Positions 19,930 through 34,958 of a stretch of 64,000 nucleotides of DNA are shown piece after piece; the stretch's first letter is position 1, and each line of letters starts with the position of its first letter. The translations under genes and the position numbers were made by a program. Under the pieces are notes generated by a model, which saw only the letters and a list, made by a program, of their open reading frames with translations, ran no database searches and was not told where the DNA came from. Origin of the DNA: Stromatinia cepivora (Eukaryota > Ascomycota > Leotiomycetes > Helotiales > Sclerotiniaceae); the NCBI GenBank assembly GCA_014898415.1, contig RCTD01000017.1:62001-126000 (forward strand), in the 5' to 3' direction.

Positions 19930-21880
19930 CACCCCTTAGATTGTAAAGCAATCTGAAATAAATGGAAAGGTATAAAAAGTAATAATTTATATAATTTGTA
20001 AATGAATATATAAGGCGATTATAAATAGATATCAATAAAGGAATAGTGTAATATATAAACCTGAAATGATTCTGATACTTTTGGAATAGGGAAGAATTTG
20101 ATTGTATATAAATCACAAATTTCTTTTGATCTTTGGTTTGTTATTTTCGATATTTTTCGAAATCAAGATTTTTAATAATAAAAAGAAAGTTTTCTATTAA
20201 AAGAATACAAAAGAATAATCGATTCTATGGTATAACAATTGAGAATGTATATAGTTGTTAAATTATAGTGTATTGATTGTAATAACAAAATAAAATGAAT
20301 GAATTTTTAAAGGTATATAGATCCTTTTTTATATTTTCGTTTTTGTTTTAATTAAATTCTTATTGATTATTATTATATTTAAGATTTCGAAGTCTAAAAA
20401 AATTAAGCAAATAAATTTCAATTGTATTAAGTAAACAATAATTGAAAAAAAAGCTTTAAGAAAATCGAATATAAAAGAAGATTCTAGTATTTTTTTAAAG
20501 GATTAATAAGTTAAGTAAAGAGAATTAATAAATTCAATGTAGATAATAAATCAAGATATCGATCTCTGGAAGTATAGTTTAATTAAATCTATTTCTAGAA
20601 TAATATATAATCATTTATTTCAGAAACCATTCCTTTTTATCGAAGGAACTATTATTCGTTGTAATCAATTATTTATTATAAATTCAGAGAGTAATTTGAA
20701 AATAGATTTTGTTTTTAAATTCTATTATATAATTGAAAGGTTTTACTAATCCTGTATTTGTAATTATTGAGATAAAAGTTATTCGATAAAGGAGAAAAAA
20801 AAGAAAGGGTTTTTTTATTTAATGATAATAATCTATTCAATCTTTTGATATTAGATTTTTCGGATGATGAATTAGATAAAGAAAAGAAAAAAAAAGATTA
20901 TTGAAAATTACTGGTTTTTTAATTAAAACAAAAGATAAAGGGAATTGTAAGAAAAAGAATGATTATTTATATATTCGATATATAAAATCATTAATTGCTG
21001 AAAGATATAATTTCTATAATAAATGCTTTGTTGATTTTTCCAAATCGAATAATCGTTGATATTGGAATTATAATATTCATTTGTATATTTTTTTATTAGT
21101 TTTCCTTTATTCTTTAATAGATTACTATATTGTTATTCATTAATAAAATTCGAAAATAAATTCTTCGTTTACCCCCTATTTTTATAATATATTAATCGTT
21201 AATTATATAATCTAAACAGGAATACAGAATTATAATAAAAATAATACTAAAGATTAAAAAGAAAAAAGAAATTGTTTTTTCGCTTTTGTATTATTGTTCT
21301 TTTTTTTTATATTATATTATTCATTAGAATCTTTAAAAAGCTAAATAGAAAAAATATATTATGATTTTGGAAAATGATAATGAGGATAAAAGAGAAAAAG
21401 TAATGAAGAAGAAAAAAAGAAAGAAGTAAATAGTATATTCAAAGAAAAAGGAAAGGAAGGATAGTTCTTTGGTTTTTATAGTATTGATAGTATTAATAGT
21501 TCTAGTTGCTCTAATTGTTTTTTATTTATTGGTTGTTATGGATAATTCTAAAACTTTTTTATTTGAATTTCAAGTTATTGAATTTAGAAAGAAACTTATT
21601 CTTCTTCAAGGATAGAAAAATGAAAAGTAAAGAAATAATTGGTTTTGATTGTTCTTTGTTTTCTAATAAATATAAAGTATACAAATTGAAACGTTTTATA
21701 GAAAAATATAATGATCTGGGATACCAAATAGGATTCATTTCATTTATACCAAAAAAAAGAATTATGAATTTCAGATTGTCATTATTTAAGCTTTATAATC
21801 CAGATTGTCATTATTTAAATTCTATAATTATCATTACTCAAACTTTATAATCCTATTATTTATATCTTGTAGATTGAAAA
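19930..21880. other. CopL-1 extra region between pol and 3' LTR
   Basis: About 1.95 kb without Copia domains. On the plus strand, opposite to pol, two protein-like stretches occur in both CopL copies. The first ends RYNFYNKCFVDFSKSNN...IFLLVFLYSLIDYYIVIH (about 20900-21145). The second is open from 21515 to 21850 with MKSKEIIGFDCSLFSNKYKV and EKYNDLGYQIGFI, preceded by a hydrophobic run. A minus-strand frame is also fairly open across part of it, so the coding strand is undecided. Confidence 0.4.
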
Positions 21881-24800
21881 GGGATCGAAAATATTCGAAC
21901 TTTTATTTTGTAAGATTTTTGATAAATCTATTAACAATTATATTAATGATCAATAAATAGATTATATAAAAGTTCTCTTTTAAATATTCTTAATATAATT
22001 ATATATTTTGGATATTAATATAATATAGTTTTGTAATGATTCATTCATTCTTATTAATTATTAATTTAATCGTTTATTAGTTATTGTAAAAGATCGTTAT
22101 AGATTCTTTCACTATTAAATCGATCTTTTTTAAAAAATATAGGGTTGCTATAATTTCTTTTGATATATATTCGATTCTAAGAAGCTTTATTTTAATAATC
22201 AAAATAATCATAGTATCTTGTTTGAACGTTTTCTATATGATTAAGTCATCAAAAAAGAATATAATATATTTTTAAAATGATTAATAAGTATTTGGATCAT
22301 TTACAAAAGAAGTATCTAAAAAAACAAAAAATTGTAATATTTGATCATTATTATATTAAATTATAAAATATTTTATATTCTATAGATATTATAAATAATG
22401 ATTAATAGTTTTTATATAATCGTTTAATAAATTGATTAAATAATAATTCAATTGTAAAGCAACGAATGATATATTTGTTTTTATAATAATTACAATATAT
22501 AATACTAAATCCATTTTCTTTTAATATATTTTTATAATATATACAGAAACTTAACCCTGATTTTTCCGAAATACTATTATCGAAAACAATATACTTACTA
22601 TCCTATTTGTTATTTTGAATTTCTTAACAATCTTTTCAATATATATATTATAAACTAACTACAACTTTTTTTTGAATCAATTACAAAATATATATATACC
22701 TAGAAACCATTTAATATTTCCTAGATTTCATAATTTATATACAATTTTGATTCCCTCGATAATCTTTATAACAACTAATTCGTTTTTTTTATAATAAATA
22801 ATTTAAACATTATTTACAAAGAAAAGAATTATAATAATATATTTTAAATTAATATATAAATATAATTCCTTTTTATATTATATTAATCCTAATTTTTCAA
22901 ATATCCAAATGAAATCCTTAAACTATATAATTAAAGAATCTTATAGATTATACAAAATTCGATCAATTATAACATTTTTGTTTAGGATTTTGTATCCATT
23001 AAATAAATAATATATAATTAAAATACCGAAAAGATTGTATAAAGTATTAATAAATGCATTGATTATATTATATTATTTTATTTCAAGATTATATTTAACG
23101 ATAATTATTATTACAATTCGAAATGATCAATCTACTAATATAACAATATAAATAATCTCAATAATATTCTTAACCTAGAAATCTCTTTATATTATTAAAT
23201 ATAAACAATAATAAATAATTAAATCTTGATTATTATATTTATATATAAATACCCATTGAAAAGGAATCGATTTTGTAAATTCCGATCCAGAATCGATTTT
23301 ATATTAGATTTTCCTAACCTTAAGATTATTAACCTTAAGATCGCAATCCTATTTGAACCAATATCCCATTTGATAATCTTCTAATTGATAATAAAAACAA
23401 AATAACTTTGAAATTACAAATATATTAATTCGAGGAAATAATATTATCTATAATCCTCTAATTATAAGCCAAATAAAAAATAATAATGATTTTACTTCAA
23501 TTCCAACAATAATCATATTATAAATTATTACAAATTGAAAACACTCCTCTATATCATCTATTCCTTATTAATCAAACCAAAATATAAAATAAAAATTATT
23601 TAAACAAAATAATCCTATTAAATCTATCCTTTGAAATATAACAATTCCTATATAAAATCCAGCATTAGAATCATTCCCTTAATAGCATTACTATATATAT
23701 AATTGCTTTTGTATATATACTAATTACTTTAAAATACAAGAACCAAATAACTCCCAAAAGAAAGATAATTCCAAATAATAATCATATAATTGAAACTCAA
23801 ATAGATTAATCTAAACCCTAAATATTTCAATCCTTATAATACAAACTCTTTTAAATATCTATTCGAAATTATAAATCCATAAATCCTTTATAAATCGATC
23901 AAATAAATATAGAAAATACAACAATCTTTATAATAATTAAATTTCCTTTACAAAATATTTTAATTGATTATTCCAATATATATACTTTCTTTTAGAATAT
24001 TAAAATTAATTGATTAAAACAATCTCTAAATCACTTTTATATATACCATAAAGAACATCAATAATACAATCAATAAACTCATACTCTATATTCTCTATAT
24101 CAATATATTCAATAAAATCAGGATCTATATTATTATTATAGATATCTCCTTAAACAATATCAATATCTTTACCTACAAAATATAATTATTCTTTAATAAA
24201 AAAATCAACTTCTTCAATTTCTTTAATAAAAAAATCAATCAACATTTATATATCTTCATTACATACTTTATCCTTACTATCTAAAAGATTAAATAAATTG
24301 GATAATCCTAAATCGACTTCTTTATTCCCATTATCACCCCTCAAATCTATATCTACCCCCAAAATCAACTCATTTGTAAATAATAAATCTGAAATACATT
24401 TGATAAATAAATTAAAAACTTTTTGATCTATAAAAATAAATAAATAAATAAAATCTTTATAATTATTCTTATTTTGAATAATCGTTCTATTCATTTCGAT
24501 ATAATCTTATAAATCAAGAACTCTAACAAATTGCTTAAGCTTTTCTGTAATATAAATATTGATCATTCGATTAATAGAATCCATACAATAAATAAATTTC
24601 TCATTGAACATTATATTTCGAATAACAATAATTCTATCGAACTTGAATATCTATATACAATAAATTAATATACCTGGAATATAATTCATTAAATATCCAA
24701 TATATACTTGAGGATTGGTTTTATACCATTTCCTATTAATTCCAACTTTTCTATTCTTATTTAAAAGATAAATTTGACATCCATACCTATAAATTCCGTT

Positions 24801-24940
24801 CCAATTGAAACGAAGATCATTAAATATTTTCTTTACAAATAAAAGATTATTTTTGCAAAAATAATCATAAAACTATATATCGAATACTTTATTAAACAAT
24901 TTAAAGAATTTAATTTTCAAAGGATTTATATTATATAAAT
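21881..24940 (-). pseudogene. CopL-1 RNase H, RT and linker remnants
   Basis: On the minus strand the RNase H end (KFEYFRSL-like, near 21880) and its core are visible: IQYNNDQ--QFFVFLDTSFV, then NDPNTY-SFKNIIF, KTFKQDTMIILIIKIKLL and RIEYISKEII. These match A--YN-D, S-ASFADD--TRKS-QGY, KASKQ-TVT-S--EAEL and the I-YTSKE block. RT (SLNIISKQNNI / NTFVN-like pieces) lies around 22850-23250. The linker frame at 24246-24494 begins MNRTIIQNKNNYKDFIYLFI. Its opposite copy in CopL-2 is better preserved. The mutations here are mostly G-to-A on the plus strand. Confidence 0.7.
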
Positions 24941-27900
24941 TGTTAACTTTTGGTGCAGGAAGTAGTAATATTATTGATTATATAGGTTGAATTAAGGATC
25001 TATTATTCTAATAGGAGTAGAATTGAGATTATTCCTAAATATAATCTATATATCATTATAATTATATGATTTTAATTTTAATTTTATAATGGTTTCATTT
25101 CCAATACTTTTTTATTAAAGATATCTTATTCGATTCTCTTAGACTATTAATCCTAATATTTTCTTGAATTTTTCGAAAGCAATTTTTATATAAAACTTTG
25201 TTATTCTATTAGCAATTATATTGTATATATTGATATAACTAATAACGATTTTCTTTTTTTCTATCAAATCCCTAATGAAGTAATAATTGATATTTATATA
25301 TTTGAATCGTTTATATAAATATAAGTTCTTAATTAAAGTTAAAATGCTTTAATTATTATCAAGTATTTGAATAGTATTTCTGTTCTTTTTAATATAATTT
25401 GATCTGAATAGATCTTTAAATATTTGTATAATCCATTTCCTTTGTTTAATAAACATTATTATCGTAATATATTCTGATTCTATATTAAAGATAATTATAA
25501 ATATTTGTTTCTTATTAATCTATAATATAAAGCTTTTATAGAATATCACAATTCCCTTTAAAATACTTTTCCGATTATATTTGTTACTAATTCAATCTGT
25601 ATCTGTATATACCTTTATTATATTATCAGATATATTATATTCTTTATAGATATCAGATTGTACTTTTTTTGATCTGAATTATAGTTTTTATTTAATTATT
25701 GATTATAAATATCATATCAGATTCTTCAAAACTATAGTATAATATTTTGCTGGTTTTGTTATAAATTATGAAAATCTTTTAATTAAGAATATTATATTTA
25801 ATCGAATATATATTATTGAATAAATTATATTTCCTATTTGTTGTTGATATTCGTTTATATCTGTTAGTTCATTATTATCAATTATTAATCGAAAATGGAT
25901 ATAATCTATTATTAATAATTTTTTAATTTGATATTGTTTATATATAATATTATATTTGATTAATATAATATTGAAATATTCTTTTTGATTTATAATTAAT
26001 ATATACACTTTTTTATTATAAATAATCCTAATATTTAGGATTTTATTAATCTTTTTTAAATTCTTAATATTAAAACAAACTAATAGCTTTTTATCGAATC
26101 AAATAATTTATAATAATATATATAATACAATAACAATATTATCAATATATATCAATAATATTATATTATAATCTTTGAATATATATAAATATAAATCTAT
26201 CAAATTTTGTATAAAATTTATAATTAAAAGTTTTTTCCTTAATAATAAATTCTAATTCCTTTTAATTTATTTCAAACTATATAGATTTTATAAAGTTTAT
26301 AATATATATCCCTTTTCGATTTTGATATTTTGGAATAATTCGAAATAGATCTTTTCCTTTAAATATAATTTAATAAAATATTTTTAATATCGAAATATAA
26401 ATATTCCAAATTTTCTTTTATAATAATAATTAAAAATAATTTGAATATATTTAGCCTTATTATTAATATAAATATTTCATTATAATTTTTTTTTAATATT
26501 TAATTGAATTTTCGAATTACTAATTTTACTTTGAATTATTCTATTTTGTTATCCTTTATTTTAATTATAAATATTTATTTTATCAAAATCAAATTATTTT
26601 TTTTAAAGAATATATATTTTTTCCAAATATTATTTTGAATCAAAAATATAATTTCTTTTTGAATAACTTCCTTTCATTTTTCAAAATATTTTTGATCTGA
26701 TATTGCTTTCTTATAAATTCTTAATATTTTGATTTCCAAAATTTTTTTAATTAAATATATTATATTTTCTATATTATTTATATCTATTAATGAAATTATA
26801 AAATCTGAAATGATTTTATTTTTGATATAAAGATTTATCTTATAAATAATTAGAATTGTAATTATAATGTATTCTATATTTTCTTGAATTTTGATCTATA
26901 TAAATATTGCAATCAATATCCTTATAATCTTATTTTCTTATTCTTCTTCAGAATCTTATTCCATATCTCTTTTCCGTTTTTATATTAAATACTTTAAAGA
27001 TTCATTTTCAAAATTCATTATATACTTTTATTCAATTTCAAATAATTATAGATTTATTTTGCTTTCTAATTCTATTAAAATAGATTTATCAGTAAAATTT
27101 AAAACGATCTTAAATTTTGTTTTTGATTCAAATTCAAAATCTATAAAAATTAATTTTTGAATTGGAATCTCTAAAATAATAGATTCAATATCTGAAATAT
27201 CCTTAAAAGAAGATTCTTGATTTGTTTTTTGAATATTATCATCTTTATTTTCATTATATATTGATATTGATATATTTAACTTATCCAATTTCAATTCAAC
27301 AATTAGAATACTTCATATAATCATTGAATTTAATATAATATTTATTAAAGAAAATATTTTGAATAAAGATAATATAAATATTACATTTGATATTGAAAAT
27401 AAAAAAGATATTAAGAATAAAGAAAATATTTTGTTTGCTACTGATTTACTACAAAACCTTCGATCTAATTCTATATTCTTTATTCCTTATAAATCTGATT
27501 CACAATTTTTTAATTTAAAATCCAAATCTCCTCTTCAATAAAATTCATCTATAATTATTCTATTTAATCGAAATATATAATCTAACTTTAAAGAATACAC
27601 TTTGATATATTTATTCGTAATTTTTGAATATCCTAAAAATATACTAATTCTTAAAATATCCTACAATTTATTTTATCTTTGCCTTTTCGAAATAATCTTA
27701 AAATTGATATAAATATAACATTTGTTTTTTTAAACTTTATATATTTCTATATTTAATATTATATTTATAAAAACTTTTATAAAGGATCAATCTATTCCGT
27801 TTATATCAAATCAATACTAATATGATTTCTAATATAAATATTATATTCTATAATTTCATTCCAAAACTTTAATAATAATCTAGTTTCTTTTAATATTACT

Positions 27901-30432
27901 TTTATATTTGTTTTTATAATCCTTATATTTTATTCTACAGATTTGTTTTAATATAAAAAGATAATTATTATAATTTCGAATTATATATCTAATAACTATT
28001 CACAAATAATTTATAAAAGTTCTAATATATTATTAATTCTAATTATAATAATCTTTTCTTTAATAACCAATTTTATCTCCTTTTTCCAAGTTTTTAATAT
28101 TTGAATTATATCATATTTTCATTTAAATAATATAATCCAATTTATTTTTATATAATTATCGATGATTGATATAAAATAACAATTCCTTCAAATCGATTTT
28201 AGAAATAATCCTATAATATCGAAATATATAAAGTCGAATCTCTTTGATTTATACAAATTCAATTGTTTTGAAATACAATTAATTATCTTAATGAATATAT
28301 ATACTTTACAGATATTTAATTCAATTAAAATCTTTATTAGTTTGATTATATTAAATATTTTATATAGATTCTTGATCTTATCTAAATCTAGATAATTGAA
28401 TTTTTGATATTATAATAAATATCTCTTTTTCTCCTTAAATATTAATTCATTATCAATATCTTTAATATCATCGATTAACTTTAAAGAAAAGTCTTTTTCC
28501 TGATTATTTTGATATATATTCGAATAAAGAATTGTATCTTTATATTCTTTAATTATATATAAAATCATATATATTCCATTTTGTATTTTAATATAAATGA
28601 TTTTCTTATTATCCTTTTTGAAATATATATAATGAAAATTGAATTTTCCTTACAATTTTATTTCGCAAATCCTTTTTCCTAATAACAAATTTACTCCTAA
28701 CCTTAATATATATAATATATTTGAAAATAACATCTTAGAATTATCTTTATATATTATATCTCCTAAATCTCAATAACAATAATATATCATTTCTCTATCA
28801 ACCTTTATCTTTCATTTAATAATAGAATTTATTAATTTGAATAATAAAGATTGATCAAATATATATAAAAAAAATACCTATATCGATATATTATTTACTA
28901 GAAGAAATCTTATTAATAATTTCTTTTATTAAATTACAATCTTCCTTTATTATATCCTTAATATCAAAATCTAATTCAAAAATATTATTAACAAAATATA
29001 CTTAATCTTTTTTATTAAAATAAATCTTTTTTGGATTCAATAATTCTTTTTTTTTAATAACGAAAATAATTACAAAGGAATTTATTAATTTATATTAAAT
29101 ATAAATAATCTTATATATAATAATCTTTCTTTTGATATAAATCACAAATATTGTTTAAAGTTTTAAAATCTGATTTTTAATATCGAAAAGTATATTTAAA
29201 TCCTTTTATAATTTATATTTGTTTTAATTTATCTTTAAAATGAAGTTTTTTAATCTATAAATATTTGATTTTATTATCGATATTAAAGTTGATTTGGATA
29301 TTCAATATATCTCTTATTCTTTGATAATCGATTAAAAGATTATATATTAAAACCAAAAATAAAATAATATCTTAATATATTAATTAACAATTTTCATTTG
29401 TAACCCTTAATTTCTTTTTATATTCTTTCAATTTATCCCAGATTTCGATAATGATTATATTAAAATAAATATCAAATTGAAATTTGAAATTCTGGATCAT
29501 TATTATATATATATTAATTATAACTATATTGATTTTGATATATTTCGATTTAAAATATTTTTAAAATATATATATTATTGAATATTCATCGATAAAGATT
29601 TTATCATTATTATTAAATATTATATAAATATATAATAATATATTCACTTTGTTTTTTAAATATTCCAATTTCAATTTGATATTGTAATATATATAATCAT
29701 TGATTTTATAAACAAATACTATATTGAATTCTATAATCTATATATATTCATTTAATATTTAATCAATTATATAAAACTATTCTTTCTCTTTCAATTATAT
29801 CTTTGTTTCTCTAAATTATCATTTATAATTGTTTTGATTGAATTTCGAAAAGTTATTTGATTCTGATATTATAAAGATTTTTTATTATTTGAAAATATCA
29901 AAAATAGTTTTCAGATTTTTAAAATGATCTTAAAAAATATATAACAAATAAATTCGGGATAATAAAGAAATATAAAAATAAAATAATAAGGAAATTCATA
30001 AAATTATATTATAATATATTTTCTTATAATTATACAAACTTGCTTTTCGTTTTTATGATAATTTTATATCAATATTATACAAATTGCTTTCTACTTTGAT
30101 CTATAATATTATAAATTATAAATTATATTATTATATTTCAATTCTATTTTGATAATATTATATAAAAATTCTGATTTCCATTTTATTTCAGCCCTACTAA
30201 TTATACTAATCCTTTCTCGATTTGCTTTACTTTCTAATCATTATTATACAACCAGATTTTATAATCTATTAACTTTTAATACAGAAAGTAATAATATTAT
30301 TAATTATATAAATTGAACTAAGGATTTATTATTCTAATAAAAATAGAATTGAGATTATTCCCAAATATGATCTGTGCATCATTATGATCATATAACCTTA
30401 ATTCTAATCCTATGATGGCCTCATTTCCAACA
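24941..30432 (-). mobile_element. CopS-2: Ty1/Copia element, minus strand, complete but RIP-inactivated
   Basis: LTRs of 166 bp at 24941-25106 (starts TGTTAACTTTTGGTGCAGGA) and 30267-30432 (ends CTCATTTCCAACA). 5-bp duplication TAAAT (24936-24940, 30433-30437). Total 5,492 bp, the uninterrupted reference for the family. It lies in the integrase-coding part of CopL-1. Confidence 0.92.
25107..30266 (-). pseudogene. CopS-2 gag-pol remnant
   Basis: Reverse-complement collinear with CopS-1. Reading right to left: gag around 29640-29450, gag-pre-integrase and the integrase core around 28430-28030, linker around 27550-26850, RT around 26530-26000, and RNase H to about 25130. The YVDD position lies in the TATATATCAATAATATTATA region near 26145 (minus strand). 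Stops occur throughout and no segment exceeds about 80 codons. The plus-strand 89-codon frame at 26891-27160 is antisense to the linker. Confidence 0.75.
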
Positions 30433-30437
30433 TAAAT

Positions 30438-31174
30438 AAATAATAATTTATACTACTTCCATCTACAATTTATCCAATAAACTCATTATGATCTATATTT
30501 TTATCTATTTTGTAATTATTTCTTATCCTATATATTCTAATCCTTTATTGAATTTATATATATAAAACAAAAATAATTCGAATTCGATACCTTCTTGCTT
30601 AATCCATTTCTCAAATACTATTACTCCTATAACTTTAATAATAAATATATCATTATCCTATTTGATCATTACAATCATTAAACTATACTTACAATAAACC
30701 CAAATTATAAAACTTTAAATAATTATAAATATTTCATTATATATTTTGTAATAAATTAAATATAAAAAGATTTTATTACAATATATTTCTTTGATCAATA
30801 AAAACTATAATACATTGTTATAATCCTTTATCGAAATCAAAAAGATCCTATTGGATTTTATAAAAGAATTGAAATAATTAATAATCACTTGAAACACAAG
30901 AAATGACTTACTTCACATAAATACAAATACAATCAATACAATTGAAACAAATAATACCTTTTATTTTGATATTTTACATTACAAATACTAAATATTCAAA
31001 AACTTCCTTACCCAAATATCCAAAACATTTATACTATATTTCACTTATATCTTCTTTTGAAAAAAATAAATCACAAAAACAATAAAATACTTTATTTATT
31101 TTTCTGTTCATTATTGAATACATTATAAAAGAATTGCTTACAAAAATAAATAAAAAAGTATTCGAATAAATAGA
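30438..31174 (-). pseudogene. CopL-1 integrase segment
   Basis: Matches CopL-2 43531-44270 in order and length. In the intact element it lies between protease and RT, where gag-pre-integrase and the integrase core belong. It is cut on the left by CopS-2 and on the right by CopL-2. It is strongly G-depleted on the plus strand while the CopL-2 copy is C-depleted. Confidence 0.6.
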
Positions 31175-31483
31175 TATCACGGGATAGTATGATTATAGAG
31201 CACTTTCAGGGATCGGGGAATAAATGGTATATATGATTGGTAAAATAAAAGAATTGAATGATTTGTTTTTGATTATATGAATTAAAAGTTATATATATAG
31301 AACAAATGAATAATTATTTAGTTGATATATATTTTAATTAGATTGAATCTTTATTTATTAGTATATTAGAATCATTTTATCAATTGATAGATTAATAAGG
31401 ATTAGAAGATTCTTTATTCCGATTGAAAAATATATATTTTGATTTTTTATAAGATATAAAGGATTATAGGGTTTTCTATAATA
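31175..31483 (-). repeat. CopL-2 3' LTR (left)
   Basis: 309 bp. The outer end is preserved (CTTTCAGGGATCGGGGAATA); the inner end reads GGTTTTCTATAATA against GGCTTTCCGTGACA in the partner LTR. Confidence 0.9.
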
Positions 31484-33400
31484 CATTTTTCAGATCGAAA
31501 GACAATTTGAAATAAATGGAAAGGTATAGAAAATGGTAATTTATATGATTTGTAAATGAATATATAAGGCGATTATAGATAGATATCAATAAAGGAATAA
31601 TGTAATGTATAAATCTGAAATGATTTTGGTATTTTTGGAATAAAGAAGAATTTGATTATATATAAATCATAAATTTCTTTTGGTTTTTGATTTGCTATTT
31701 ATGATATTCTTCAAAATCAAGATTTTGAATAATAAAAAGAAAGTTTTCTATTAAAAGAATATAAATGAATGATCGATTTTGCAATATAGTAATTGAAAAT
31801 GCTTGTAGTTGCTAAGTTATAGTATATTGATTATAATGGCGAAATAAAATGAGTGAATTTTTTAAAGGTATATAGATCTCTTTTTTATATTTTCGTTTTT
31901 GTTTTAATCAAGTTTTTATTGATTATTATTATATTTAAGATTTCGGGGTTTAAAAAGGTTAAGTAAATGAATCTTAATTGTATTAGATAAATAGCAATTA
32001 AAAAGAAAATTTTGAAAGAATTGAATATAAAAGAAGATCTTAATATTCTTTTGAGGGATTAATAAATCGAATAAAAAAAGTTAATAAATTCAATATAAAT
32101 AACGAATCAAGATATCGATTTCTAGGAGTATAATTTAATTAAATCTGTTTCTAGAATGATATACAATCATTTATTTCAGAAATTGTTTTTTTTATCGAAG
32201 GAATTATTGTTTGTTGTAATCAATTATTTGTTATAAGTTCAGATAGTAATTTGGAAATAGATATTATTTTTGAATCTTATTGTATAATTGAAAGGTTTTA
32301 TTAATTTTGTAATTATAATTGTTAAAATAAGGGTTGTTTAATAAAAAAGAGAAAAGAGGGAAGGTTTCTTTATTTGATAATATTAATCTAATTAATTTTT
32401 CGGTATTGGGTTTTTCGGATAATAAATTAAATGAAAAAAAGAAAGAAAAAAAGTTATTGAAAATTGTTGGTTTTTTAATCAAAATAAGAGATAAAGGGAG
32501 TTGTAGGGAAAAGAATGATTATTTATATATTTGATGTATGAAATTATTGATTATTGAAAGATATAATTTTTATAATAAATGTTTTATTGATTCTTTCAAA
32601 TTGAATAATTGTTAGTGTTGGAATTGTGGTATTTATTTCTATATTTTTTTATTGGTTTTCTTTTATTCTTTAATTGATTATTATATTATTATTTATTAAT
32701 AAAATTCGAAAATAAGTTTTTTGTTTATCTTTTATCTTTATAGTATATTGATTGTTGGTTATATAATTCAAATAGGGATATAGAATTGTGATAAAAGTGA
32801 TATTAAAGATCGAAAAAAAAAGAGAAATTGTTTTTTTATTTTTGTATTATTGTTCTTTTTTTTTATTGTATTATTTATTGGAGTTCTTGAAAGGCTAAAC
32901 GGAAGAAGTATATTGTGATTTCGGAGAACAATAATAAGAATGAAAGAGAAAGAATGATAAAGAAGAAAAGAAGAAAGGAATAAATGATATATTTAAAGAA
33001 AAGAAAAAGAGGGATAATCCTTTAGTTTTTATAATATTGATAGTATTAATAACTTTAGTTATTTTAATTGTTTTTTGTTTTTTAATTATTATATATAATC
33101 CAAAAGTTCTTTTATTTGAATTTCAAATTATTAAATTTAAAAAGAAATTTATCCTTTTTCGAGGATAGGAAAATGAAAAGTAAAGAAATAATTGATTTTG
33201 ATTGTTTTTTGTTTCTCGATAAATATAAAATATACAAATTGGAATATATTATAGAAAAATATAATGATTTGGGATATCAAATAGGATTCATTTTATTTAT
33301 ACCAAAAGGAAGAATTATGAGCTCCAAATTATTGTTATTTAAATTCTATGATTATCATTACTCAAACTCTAAATTATTGTTACTCAAATTTTGTAATCCT
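31484..33400. other. CopL-2 extra region between pol and 3' LTR
   Basis: Counterpart of 19930-21880, alignable along its length. Plus-strand open frames recur at 32334-32534 (LLKIVGFLIKIRDKGSCREK) and 33116-33418 (MKSKEIIDFDCFLFLDKYKI, EKYNDLGYQIGFILF). No domain recognised. The segment is unexplained by standard Copia structure. Confidence 0.4.
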
Positions 33401-34958
33401 GTTATTTACATTTTGTAAATTGAAAAGGGATCGAAAATATTCGAACTTTTGTTTTATAAGGTTCTTAATAAGCCTGTTAACAATTATATCAATAATCGAT
33501 ATATAAATTATATAAAAGTTTCCTTTTGAATATTCTTAATATAATTATATATTTTGGATATCAATATAATATAATTTCGTAATGATCTATTTGTTTTTAT
33601 CAATCATCAATCTGATTGTTTATTAATTATCGCAAAAAATTGTTATAGATTTTTTTCATTACTAAATCGATCTTTTTTAAGAAATATAAGATTATTATGA
33701 TTTCTTTTAATATACCTTCGACTTCGAGAAGTTCTGTTTCGATAATCGAGATGATCATGATATTTTGCTTGGATGTTTTCTATACAATTAAATTATCGAA
33801 AAGGGATATAATATATTCTTAAAATAATCAATAAATATCTGGATCATTTATAAAAGAAATATTTGAAAAGACGAAAAATTGTAATATTTGATCATTGTTA
33901 TATTGAATTACAAGATATTTTATATTCTATAAATATTATAAACAATAATCGATAGTTTTTATATAATCGCTAAATGGGTTGATTAAATAATAATTTAATT
34001 ACAAAATAACGAATAATATATTTATTCTTATAATGATTATAGTATATAATATTGAGTCTATTTTCTTTTAATATATTTTTATAATATATATAGAAACTTG
34101 ACCCTGATTTTTCCGAAATACTATTATCGAGAATAATATACTTACTATCTTATTTGTTACTTTGAATTTCTTAACAATCTTTTTAATATATATATTATAA
34201 ACTAACTATAATTTTTTTGGATTAATTATAAAATATATATATATCTAAAAATTATTTAATGTTTTTTAGATCTTATAATTCATATATAGCTTTGATTCTT
34301 TTAATAATCTTTATAATAATTGATTCGTTTTTTTTATAATAAATAATCTAAATATCGTTTACAAAGAAAAGAATTATAATAATATATTCTAAATTAATAT
34401 ATAAATATAATTCCTTTTTGTATTATATCAATTCTAATTTCTTAAATATCCAAATAAAATCGTTAAATTATATAGTTAGGGAATCTTATAAATTATATAA
34501 AACTCGATCGATTATAACATTTTTGTTTAGGATTTTATATTCATTAGATAAATAATATATAATTGAAATACTAGAAAGATTATATAAAGTATTAACAAAA
34601 GTATTGATTATATTATATTGTTTTGTTTCGAGATTATATTTAGCGATAATTACTATTACAATTCAGAATGATCGATTTGTTGATATAACAATATAAATAA
34701 TTTTAATAGTATTTTTAATTTAAAGATTTCCTTATATTATTAAATATAAATAGCAACAAATGATTAGACTTTGATCATTGTATTTATATATAAATATTTA
34801 TAAAAAAAAATCGATTTTATAGATTCCGATCTAAAATCAATTTCATATTAGATTTTCCTAATTTTAAGATTATTAATTTCAAGATTGTAATTCTATTTGA
34901 ATCAATATTTTATTTGATAATCTTCTAATTAATAATAAAAACAAAGTAACTTTGAAAT
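33400..34958 (-). pseudogene. CopL-2 RNase H and C-terminal RT
   Basis: Minus strand, right to left. The RT palm region around 34740-34600 has YNLETKQYNIINTFVNTLY, then KILNKNVIIDRVLYNLYDSL (D-AVNAFVNAPL and K-LRL-RALYGLR-SP). A degraded finger follows at 34480-34340, RNase H at about 34060-33650, and the C-terminal KFEYFRSLFNLQNVNNRI with a stop near 33370. The RT N-terminus lies beyond Gyp-1 at 42008-42420. Gyp-1 therefore splits the RT domain. Confidence 0.75.

Noticed and set aside
27359..27541. Plus-strand frame with Asp/Asn/Lys-rich product within CopS-2
   Set aside because: Antisense to the CopS-2 pol linker, and the corresponding positions in the other CopS copies are not open.
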